Assembly: GCF_001905125.1 (NCBI RefSeq)
Contig: NZ_LWLE01000010.1
Span: forward strand, 62,001-126,000
Source of the DNA: Streptomyces sp. TSRI0281
Lineage (GTDB): Bacteria; Actinomycetota; Actinomycetes; Streptomycetales; Streptomycetaceae
DNA length: 64,000 nucleotides
Direction of reading: 5' to 3'
Made by a program: the position numbers and the translations under genes. Each line of letters begins with the position of its first letter. Position 1 is the first letter of the stretch. This document shows, piece after piece, positions 57,964 through 64,000 of this stretch. The notes under the pieces are model-generated. The model saw only the letters and a program-made list of their open reading frames with translations, searched no databases and had not been told where the DNA came from.

Positions 57964-58015
57964 CACGAAGGAGCGCCGGACGGGCTGGGATCTGCCCGTC
58001 CGGCGCTCCTTCGTG
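57964..58015. terminator. Perfect 22-base-stem bidirectional terminator
   Basis: 57964-57985 pairs without mismatch with 57994-58015, leaving an 8-base loop, between the convergent P450 and methyltransferase genes. Confidence 0.9.
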
Positions 58016-58030
58016 ATGCGGCGGGGCGGG

Positions 58031-58870
58031 TCAGGCCCCGGACTCCTTGATGCCCCACGCGGTGAAGACCGCCAGGGAGAGGTCCTGGAACCCCGGGTCG
58101 GCCAGCTCCGCGTAGGCGGCGGCGAAGTCGTCGTCCGTGGCCAGCCCTTCGGCGACGACCGCCTCCCGGGTCTGCTCCAGGGTCAGCTGCCACCAGCGGG
58201 CCTCGTCGTCGCCGCCCTTGATCTGCTGGAACCGCGCGTCGTAGCCGATCTTGGCCAGGCCCTTGCCCTCGAACGGCACGGGGAAGGAGCGCGCCCACTC
58301 CGTATCCGTACCGACGGCGCTCTCCAGGTGGGCGCGGAAGGCGCGCATCACCTTCTGGTACGCCGGGTGCGGGGAGTCCTTGATCGGGAAGAACGCGGGC
58401 TCCTCCAGCACCAGCACACCGCCGGGCGCCAGCCATTCGACGAGCCTGGCCAGCGCCTTCTCCGGGTCGGGCAGATGGATCACGACGTACCGGGCGTGGA
58501 TGAAGTCGAAGGAGCCGGGCGGGAAGTCCTCGGTGTAGACGTCGTGGCGCAGCACCCGGACCCCTTCCTCGCCGAGCGCGTCGAGGAAGGTCGTGTCGAG
58601 GTCGGTGACGGTCACCTCGGCGCCGCGGCCGGCGAGCCAGCGGGCGACGGACCCGCCACCGCCGCCGACCTCCAGCACCCGGTGGCAGGTGGTCAGGCCG
58701 AGGCTTTCGAAGCGGGCGCGGGTGTGGTGGTCGAGTACGGACTCCAGGAGGCTCAGCCGTTCCCGTTCGGTGGCGACGGCATGGCTGAAGACGCCGTCCC
58801 GGTAGCGCTCCTGGTTCCATTCCCAGCGTTCGGCGGTCGTGGTGGCATCGGGGGCGGGCGAGGTGCTCAT
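58031..58870 (-). CDS. SAM-dependent class I methyltransferase
   Basis: A 279-residue Rossmann-type methyltransferase. Motif I VLEVGGGGGSVARWL, motif II EVTVTDLDTTFLDAL, motif IV FDFIHARYVVIHLPD and LVEWLAPGGVLVLEEP (motif VI) are plain. This variant resembles UbiE/TylF-like small-molecule methyltransferases. ATG at 58870. It may share a transcript with the cyclase-family gene upstream (139-base gap with 15-base repeats). Target atom unknown. Confidence 0.87.
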   Translation of the reverse strand: MSTSPAPDATTTAERWEWNQERYRDGVFSHAVATERERLSLLESVLDHHTRARFESLGLTTCHRVLEVGGGGGSVARWLAGRGAEVTVTDLDTTFLDALGEEGVRVLRHDVYTEDFPPGSFDFIHARYVVIHLPDPEKALARLVEWLAPGGVLVLEEPAFFPIKDSPHPAYQKVMRAFRAHLESAVGTDTEWARSFPVPFEGKGLAKIGYDARFQQIKGGDDEARWWQLTLEQTREAVVAEGLATDDDFAAAYAELADPGFQDLSLAVFTAWGIKESGA

Positions 58871-58936
58871 ACCTGGGTCTCCTTGGCGTCGGGACGTGCG
58901 CGGGACGAGGACGGGACGGTCCGGTGGTCGATGGTG

Positions 58937-58978
58937 AGCGGCAGACGGATCAGCGGCAGGCGGATCAGCGGCGGACGG
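58937..58978 (-). repeat. 15-base tandem repeats before the methyltransferase
   Basis: AGCGGCAGACGGATC at 58937, a near copy at 58952 and a partial copy at 58967, in the gap between the cyclase-family and methyltransferase genes. Confidence 0.75.
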
Positions 58979-59009
58979 TAGGACTGGGGGCGGATCGACT
59001 GCGGGCGGT

Positions 59010-59822
59010 TCACAGGAAGGCCAGCACCCTGGCCGGTCCGCCGGTGCCGCCCGCGTGGCGGGGAGCGCCGACGACGGCGACGGCGCCGACGTCCGGGACG
59101 GTGTCCAGGCCCGCCAGGCACTCGACGCCGTACTTGCCCGCGGGGAGCAGCACCCGGTGGGTGTACGGGTCGGCGGGGCGGGAGCCGGGGTCCAGGCTCG
59201 GCGAGTCGGTACCGACGCCGACCACGGAGCGCTCCTCGACGAGGAAGGCGGCGGCTTCCACGGAGATCCCCGGGAAGCGGTAGAGCCCCTCCTTCTCGTC
59301 GAAGTTCAGGAAGGCGCCGGGGGTGTTGATGCGTACGGCCCAGTCGTTGTCCACGGCGAGCAGGGCACGGTCGGGGATCCTGCCGTTGCGGCTCTCCCAG
59401 GCGAGGAGGTCGTCCACGGTCAGCTCGGTGACATGGTCGCGGGCCGCGCGCTCCCCGACCCGGACGACGGCGAGCGGGGCGACGAGGGTCTCCACCGGAA
59501 TCCGTTCGACGGACAGACCGTCGTCGTCGAAGTGGAGGGGCGCGTCGATGTGGGTGCCGATGTGCTCGTTGTACGTCAGTTCCAGGGCGTTGTACTCGTG
59601 CTCGGCGAGGTTGGCCAGCGGCCTGATCTCCATCGGCCGGACGTAGAGGTCGAAGACCGGCCAGTCGGGGCCGACGACATGGGTGAGGTCACGGACCGTG
59701 CCGGTGGGCAGTGTCACCCGCGGGGCCGCGGGGGTGTTCTGCCGGGCATCGTCGGGGCTCTGCCCGGAGGGGCGGCCGGATTCCGGCGGAACCGAGGCGG
59801 CGATGGTCTGGGGGTTGCACAT
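59010..59822 (-). CDS. Cyclase-family (kynurenine formamidase-like) hydrolase
   Basis: A 270-residue member of the family (PF04199) that includes bacterial kynurenine formamidase and isatin hydrolase. The metal motif is HIGTHIDAPLHF, with NALELTYNEH before it and a late GVGTDSPSLD. Members open or close amide and lactam rings using a metal. The ATG at 59822 has GGAAGG 6 bases upstream. It is divergent from the MarR regulator, which probably controls it. Confidence 0.87.
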   Translation of the reverse strand: MCNPQTIAASVPPESGRPSGQSPDDARQNTPAAPRVTLPTGTVRDLTHVVGPDWPVFDLYVRPMEIRPLANLAEHEYNALELTYNEHIGTHIDAPLHFDDDGLSVERIPVETLVAPLAVVRVGERAARDHVTELTVDDLLAWESRNGRIPDRALLAVDNDWAVRINTPGAFLNFDEKEGLYRFPGISVEAAAFLVEERSVVGVGTDSPSLDPGSRPADPYTHRVLLPAGKYGVECLAGLDTVPDVGAVAVVGAPRHAGGTGGPARVLAFL

Positions 59823-59865
59823 GGAGAACCTTCCGTTCCGTCGGCTTCCGGGAGTCGACGCTAGA

Positions 59866-59893
59866 CTGGGGAGGGAAAACGTTCTGGGGATGG
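59866..59893. promoter_or_regulatory. Direct repeat in the MarR/cyclase divergent region
   Basis: CTGGGGAGG (59866) and CTGGGGATGG (59884) are spaced 18 bases apart around AAAACGTT. This is a plausible MarR target between two divergent promoters. Inferred. Confidence 0.35.
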
Positions 59894-59948
59894 ACAATCT
59901 GGAATGCGCCCGGATGGCCCGCCGTCCAGGACCACAGGAGGAACCGCC

Positions 59949-60443
59949 ATGACCGCCACGCAGCCTTCCCGCCTCGCTTCGCCCAGCCGGCAGCCGGAGG
60001 ACGGGGGACGGGGTCAGTACTTCTCGAAGCTGGCGCAGGAGCGTCCGGACATCGCGATGTGCCGTGCGACCACGCTGGTGGCCCGGACGATCGACGAGGA
60101 GCTGTCCGGTCACCACCTCACCGTCGCCCAGCACCTCGTACTGAAGATGCTGAACGATGTCGGCCCCTGTTCGCAGCAGGAGCTGAGCGAGCAGTTGCGG
60201 ATCGACCGGAGCGTGATGGTCGGCTGTATCGACGGCCTGGAGGACTCCGGGCTGGTCCGGCGTGAGCGGCACCCCCGGGATCGCCGGGCCTATGCCGTGA
60301 CGCTGACCCCCGAGGCGGGACCGGCGCTCGAAGAGGCGGAGAACGGTGTCCCGCATCTGCTGGACCGGGCGTTCGAGGCTCTGACCGCTGCCGAGCGCAG
60401 GACCCTGGCCCGGCTGGTCGGCAAGATCCTCGACGTGAACTGA
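59949..60443 (+). CDS. MarR-family transcriptional regulator
   Basis: A 164-residue MarR protein. The winged helix reads LTVAQHLVLKMLNDVGPCSQ, then RIDRSVMVGCIDGLEDSGLVRRE and the wing RDRRAYAVTLT. The ATG at 59949 has AGGAGG upstream. It is divergent from the cyclase-family hydrolase. MarR proteins usually answer aromatic ligands, which fits an aromatic product. Confidence 0.9.
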   Translation: MTATQPSRLASPSRQPEDGGRGQYFSKLAQERPDIAMCRATTLVARTIDEELSGHHLTVAQHLVLKMLNDVGPCSQQELSEQLRIDRSVMVGCIDGLEDSGLVRRERHPRDRRAYAVTLTPEAGPALEEAENGVPHLLDRAFEALTAAERRTLARLVGKILDVN

Positions 60444-60446
60444 CCC

Positions 60447-60496
60447 GCCGGACGGCCGCCCCTGCGCAGGAGTGGCACCGTCGCCGGGCGTCCGGC
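60447..60496. terminator. Possible hairpin between convergent genes
   Basis: GCCGGACG (60447-60454) can pair with CGTCCGGC (60489-60496) over a 34-base loop in the 56-base gap between the MarR and serine hydrolase genes. Confidence 0.4.
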
Positions 60497-60499
60497 CCG

Positions 60500-61735
60500 T
60501 CAGTCGACGATGGCCTGGTTGACGAGCTGCCTGAGCCGCCCGTGCAGCGGGTGGGCGCTGGAGGGCATCAGCTGGGTGAAGAACAGGGCGGTGAGCCGCT
60601 CCTTCGGGTCGACCCAGAAGACCGTTCCCGCGGCGCTGTGCCACCCGTACTCCCCCGGACCTGCCACGACACCGGCCTGTGCCGGGTCCTCGACCACGGC
60701 GAATCCGAGCCCGAAGCCGACTCCGGCGGTCGGCATCTCGGAGAAGACGGGGCGCCCGACGCTCTGGAGATCGGCGCCACCGGGCAGGTGGTTGCGCAGC
60801 ATGTGCCGCAGGGTGCGGGGCCCGAGGACACGCTGCCCCTCGAAGTTCCCCTCCCCCAGCAGCATCTGCGTGAAGCGGTGGTAGTCCGCGAGGGTGGTCA
60901 CCAGTCCGGCGCTTCCGGAGAGCGCGGCGGGCCGGTGCAGGGCCCCGGCCCCGAGTCCGTCGTTACGGACGGCCCGGCCGGTCGAGGGGTCGGCGGTGTA
61001 GAAGGCGGCGAGCCGGTCGGCCTTCTCCGGCGGTACGAAGAAGCCCGTGTCCTCCATCCCCAGGGGTTCCAGGATGCGCCGGGCGAAGAAGTCCTCCAGG
61101 CTCTGGCCCGAGGCGACTTCGACGACCCTGCCGAGTACGTCGCTGGACACCCCGTAGTTCCAGGCGCTGCCCGGTTCGAAGAGCAGGGGGAAGGCGGCCC
61201 ACTGCTCGCAGCAGGCAGCGAGGTCGAGGCCGGGCGGGGTGGCCCATTCGTAACCGTTCTTCGTGTAGATCTCGTCCACGGGGTGGGCGCGGTGGAAGCC
61301 GTAGGTGAGTCCGGAGGTGTGGCTCAGCAGATGGCGTACGCGGATGGGTTCGGCGGCGGGCACGGTCACCGGCCGGTCCACCGGGCCCCGCTGGTAGACG
61401 CGTACGTCGGCGAAGGCGGGGATGTACCGGGAGACCGGGTCCTGGAGTCCGATCGCGCCTTCCTCGACCAGGATCATGGCGGCCACCGAGGTGACCGGTT
61501 TGGTCATCGACCAGGCCCGGTAGAGGGTGTCCCCGTGTGAGGGGAGGCCGTTCTCCACGTCCCGTGAGCCGTATTCGGCGAGGTGGGCGACGCGGCCGTT
61601 CCGGGTCACGGCGAGCTGCCAGCCGGGCAGCCGTCCGTCGTCCACGTACGCGGACAGATAGTCGTCGATCCGGCGGAGACGGTCGGGACTCAGCCCTACC
61701 TCCGCCGGGTCCACCTCGGTCTTGATGCGGGACAC
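60500..61735 (-). CDS. Serine hydrolase, class C beta-lactamase family
   Basis: A 411-residue esterase/beta-lactamase-like protein. The catalytic SxxK is Ser76-Met-Thr-Lys79 in YRAWSMTKPVTS, YxS-type WNYGVSSDVLG follows, and EYGWHSAAGTVFWVDP lies near the third motif. No signal peptide, so an intracellular esterase, transacylase or resistance factor is more likely than a secreted lactamase. The GTG at 61735 has AGGAGG 5 bases upstream. Related enzymes act in lovastatin-type acyl transfer; role here unknown. Confidence 0.87.
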   Translation of the reverse strand: MSRIKTEVDPAEVGLSPDRLRRIDDYLSAYVDDGRLPGWQLAVTRNGRVAHLAEYGSRDVENGLPSHGDTLYRAWSMTKPVTSVAAMILVEEGAIGLQDPVSRYIPAFADVRVYQRGPVDRPVTVPAAEPIRVRHLLSHTSGLTYGFHRAHPVDEIYTKNGYEWATPPGLDLAACCEQWAAFPLLFEPGSAWNYGVSSDVLGRVVEVASGQSLEDFFARRILEPLGMEDTGFFVPPEKADRLAAFYTADPSTGRAVRNDGLGAGALHRPAALSGSAGLVTTLADYHRFTQMLLGEGNFEGQRVLGPRTLRHMLRNHLPGGADLQSVGRPVFSEMPTAGVGFGLGFAVVEDPAQAGVVAGPGEYGWHSAAGTVFWVDPKERLTALFFTQLMPSSAHPLHGRLRQLVNQAIVD

Positions 61736-61900
61736 TTCGCCTCCTGACGAGCCGGACCGGACGACTGAGCCGGACCCGACTGGTTTGAAAGTTCGCAATA
61801 AATAGAACTATAGAATCAACCGCGCCGCCCAACAAGGGCCGCAGTCCGCGAACAGCCGCCGCCCCAGGACGCCTTCAGGCCGTACACACCTCCGGACCGC

Positions 61901-61978
61901 GCGCACCTTCAGGCCATGCGCACCTTCAGGCCGCGCGTACCTCAGGCCATGCGCATCTCAGGCCGCGCGCATCCTCAG
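61901..61978. repeat. Five 16-17-base tandem repeats
   Basis: Units of the form GCGCACCTTCAGGCCAT/GC start at 61901, 61918, 61935, 61951 and 61967. The last runs into the 3' end of the LLM gene. Before them (61800-61900) there is a short AT-rich stretch, probably the promoter of the serine hydrolase gene. Confidence 0.75.
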
Positions 61979-62955
61979 TCCACCGGGGCCAACGCCCGCA
62001 GCGCCGACAGCATCCCGTCCGGCCCGGCGCCGAACTCCGGGGCAGGGAGCACCGCGAGCAAGGGGGTGGTGACCCCGGCGTCGACATAGCGGGCCACCTG
62101 CTCCCGGCACGCGGCGGGCTTGCCGTGCACCAGCAGGGCATCCACGAGCGCGTCGGGCACTGCCTCGCAGGCACCCCGGAAGTCCCCGCGAGCCCATGCG
62201 CGACGGGAGGCGGCCAACTCCTCGTCGCGCCCCAGCCAGCCGTGGAACGCCGAGTACGTACGCGCGTTGAGGATCGGCCCCAGCATCGCCCGGCCCCGCG
62301 CCCGCGCGTACGCGGTGTCCGCGGTCGGACAGACGAAGAGCCGGGCGACCACCTCCTTGCCCACCCCTTCCGGCCCCATCGCCTCCAGCACCGGCCGGAC
62401 ATCCTCCACCGCGAGGAAGTTGGTGACGAGACCGTCCGCCTCCCGGGCCGCCAGGCGCAGCATCTGCGGCCGCAGCGCCCCGACCAGCACGGGCGGCACG
62501 GGATCGGGGCGCAGGGCGGGCCGGTAGTCCTCGATGGTGAACGAGTCGAAGACGCCCTGCACCGACTTGCCCGCCAGCGCCGCCTTCAAGAACCGCACGG
62601 TGTCCCGGACATGGCGGTAGGGGTGCTCGAAGGGAATGCCGTTGATGCGCGTGACGAACGGCGGGCCCGACGAGCCGACCCCCACGGCGACCCGCCCCGG
62701 CGCCGCCTCGGCGAGTGTCGCCACCGTCATGGCCAGCAGGGCGGGCCCCCTGGTCTGTACGGGAACCACGGCCGTACCCACCCGCAACGACGGCGCCCAG
62801 GCCGCCGCGAGAGCCAGCGGGGTGAACCCGTCGTACCCGGCGGCCTCACCCGTCCAGGCATCGGTGTAGCCGAGATCGGGCAGTTCCTCGATGATCCGCC
62901 GATGGCCCGACAGCGGCACGGAATCGAGCGGGATCGTCACTCCATGACGCTTCAT
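61975..62955 (-). CDS. LLM-class (F420-dependent-type) oxidoreductase
   Basis: A 326-residue luciferase-like protein: LGYTDAWTGEAAGYDGFTPL, LAEAAPGRVAVGVGSSGPPFV, then PPVLVGALRPQMLRLAAREAD. It belongs to an actinobacterial LLM subgroup expected to use F420. The ATG at 62955 has GAGAGGAAG upstream. The gene carries the tail of a repeat array at its 3' end. It may be the edge of the biosynthetic region or outside it. Confidence 0.82.
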   Translation of the reverse strand: MKRHGVTIPLDSVPLSGHRRIIEELPDLGYTDAWTGEAAGYDGFTPLALAAAWAPSLRVGTAVVPVQTRGPALLAMTVATLAEAAPGRVAVGVGSSGPPFVTRINGIPFEHPYRHVRDTVRFLKAALAGKSVQGVFDSFTIEDYRPALRPDPVPPVLVGALRPQMLRLAAREADGLVTNFLAVEDVRPVLEAMGPEGVGKEVVARLFVCPTADTAYARARGRAMLGPILNARTYSAFHGWLGRDEELAASRRAWARGDFRGACEAVPDALVDALLVHGKPAACREQVARYVDAGVTTPLLAVLPAPEFGAGPDGMLSALRALAPVD

Positions 62956-63251
62956 GTCTTCCTCTCGCCCCACACTTCGTCAACCACCGGGAACCCGCGG
63001 GGAATCCGCCGCGAGTCCGCAGGGAATCCGCCGGGAATTCGCCAGGAACCCTCAATGATTCGAGTGTTCTATGTTCGTCGAAGTATCGAGGGAGGGGCGG
63101 GGCGTGTCAACGGCACCCCACCGACCACGTACACACGGCCGCGCCCAGCCCGGCCGGACCGGTCAGACCCGCAGGACCGGTCAGACCCGCAGGACCCGCC
63201 GGACTGGCCATCCCGCCGGACCCGCAGGACCGGCCAGATCCGCAGGACGCG
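62956..63251. other. Repeat-rich spacer
   Basis: No gene seen. It holds imperfect AATCCGCCGGGAA-type repeats (about 62985-63045), an AT-rich patch at about 63050-63090 that may be the LLM promoter, and two exact 18-base units GACCGGTCAGACCCGCAG (63157-63192) with decayed copies after them. Confidence 0.6.
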
Positions 63252-64000
63252 TCAGACCGCGGGCCCGCACGCGAGGAACAGCGGCAGCAGCGGGGCGAGC
63301 ACCGACGCCGCCACGATTCCGAGCCATGTCACCCGGTGGGGTTCCGGCTGGGGAGCGAGGACCCGCCGCAGCCGGATCAGCACCCCCGCGCCCCCGGCAC
63401 CCGCCGCACCGAGCGCGGCGTGCGGGGCCTGACCACCGGCGACCTCGCACATCGCGGCGGCGAGCACCTCCCGCGGGTGGGAACGCAGGGCCCGGTCGTC
63501 CGCCGCCATCTCCAGCAGGAGGGCCGTCTGTTCCTTGGCGTGCCGGGCGAGGGGCAGACCGGGGAAGGCGAGCGCGAACGCTTCCGTCTCCATATGAAGC
63601 AGATGATGGCGGCCCACGAGGTGACCGCGCTCATGCTCCAGCACGGCGCGCAACTGCGCCTCCGAGAGCACATCCAGCGCGCCCCGGGTGACCACCACGC
63701 GACAGGAGCGTCCCGGCAAGCAGTAGACGGCCGGCACGCCGTGCTCCACGACGGTGGCGCCGTACTCGGGAGCCGGAAGGCCGACCAGGGTGAGCAGATC
63801 GAGGTGACGGCGACGGGCACGGCGGGCACGCGCCGCCGTACGGACGAGCCAGGCCGAGGGGAGCAGCACGATCGCCGCCGGGGCCAGCAGAACGGCCGCG
63901 GCACCGAGGGGCGAGGAGTCGTCCGGCGGGGAGTTCGGGGCGGTCGTGGCGTCAGGGGCGAGTCCGCAGGCGCTCAGCAGCCCGAGGAAACCGTCGTGCA
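63252..64000 (-). CDS. M56-family metallopeptidase (BlaR1-like), 5' end missing
   Basis: The frame is open to the window edge, so the N-terminus lies outside; about 249 residues are visible. The zinc motif is HERGH in RAVLEHERGHLVGRHHLLH. PGRSCRVVVTRGALDVLSE precedes it and EQTALLLEMAADDRAL follows, as in actinobacterial M56 peptidases. Hydrophobic segments flank the catalytic part (LLAPAAIVLLPSAWLV and a C-terminal helix). Such proteins usually pair with a BlaI-type repressor, which would be just outside the window. Confidence 0.88.
   Translation of the reverse strand, partial: HDGFLGLLSACGLAPDATTAPNSPPDDSSPLGAAAVLLAPAAIVLLPSAWLVRTAARARRARRRHLDLLTLVGLPAPEYGATVVEHGVPAVYCLPGRSCRVVVTRGALDVLSEAQLRAVLEHERGHLVGRHHLLHMETEAFALAFPGLPLARHAKEQTALLLEMAADDRALRSHPREVLAAAMCEVAGGQAPHAALGAAGAGGAGVLIRLRRVLAPQPEPHRVTWLGIVAASVLAPLLPLFLACGPAV

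Noticed and set aside
60500..61735. Secreted beta-lactamase resistance gene
   Set aside because: No signal peptide is visible and the motifs fit the wider class C esterase family; resistance is not supported.

Overview
The window is very GC-rich, with dense, often overlapping genes, many GTG starts, rare TTA codons, two conservon loci and a DmdR1/IdeR-type iron box. All of this points to a Streptomyces or close relative chromosome. No rRNA, tRNA, insertion sequence, phage gene or CRISPR array was seen. All product names come from reading translated sequence and motifs; no database search was run.

Layout. (1) 1-0.34 kb: the 3' end of a conservon GTPase (CvnD), followed at once by a flavin monooxygenase. 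(2) 1.6-10.3 kb: an aerobic aromatic CoA-thioester catabolic cluster (aryl-CoA ligase of the 2-aminobenzoate type, 2-aminobenzoyl-CoA monooxygenase/reductase-type fusion, acyl-CoA dehydrogenase, enoyl-CoA hydratase, RidA-like protein, PaaX-family regulator). Two of its promoters share a 14-bp inverted repeat. (3) 10.6-15 kb: a small HATPase protein, an APC permease, ornithine carbamoyltransferase and arginine deiminase. (4) 15.1-19.2 kb: the two-gene hen1-pnkp RNA repair operon. (5) 19.4-24.4 kb: homocysteine methyltransferase, an F420/LLM oxidoreductase, an actinobacterial hypothetical, a MazG-like protein coupled to an unusual P-loop ATPase, and a SepF paralogue preceded by a 19-codon ORF. 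(6) 24.4-28.6 kb: a complete conservon cvnA-B-C-D-E whose P450 (CYP157-like) lacks the K-helix ExxR arginine. (7) 28.8-33.6 kb: an MBL hydrolase, a divergent DeoR regulator/SIS isomerase pair, a truncated response regulator and an acidic hypothetical. (8) 33.6-36.9 kb: a siderophore ABC importer under an iron box.

(9) 37.1-61.7 kb is accessory and looks like a biosynthetic region without PKS or NRPS genes. Two paralogous LuxR-type regulators (37.15 and 51.28 kb) stand about 13 kb apart; the first carries a TTA codon, so it may depend on bldA. Between them lie a five-gene peptide-importer/nitroreductase operon, an ArsR regulator, and a divergent operon reading MIO-type aromatic amino acid lyase/aminomutase, PaaK-like adenylating ligase, glutamine-dependent asparagine synthetase, class II DAHP synthase. 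Downstream come an NTF2-like protein, an SGNH hydrolase, an MFS exporter, a membrane acyltransferase, a P450, a methyltransferase, a cyclase-family hydrolase, a MarR regulator and a class C beta-lactamase-like esterase. The simplest reading is: aromatic precursor supply (DAHP synthase), deamination or amino shift of an aromatic amino acid (MIO enzyme), carboxylate activation (ligase), amidation (AsnB), then tailoring and export. I do not recognise the product, and this is the best candidate for an undescribed system. The window closes with an LLM oxidoreductase and a partial M56 peptidase.

A recurring feature is short in-frame minisatellites at protein ends and linkers (CvnA, CvnD, Hen1, FecCD permease, ABC ATPase, MFS exporter, AMP ligase) and tandem repeats in intergenic DNA.
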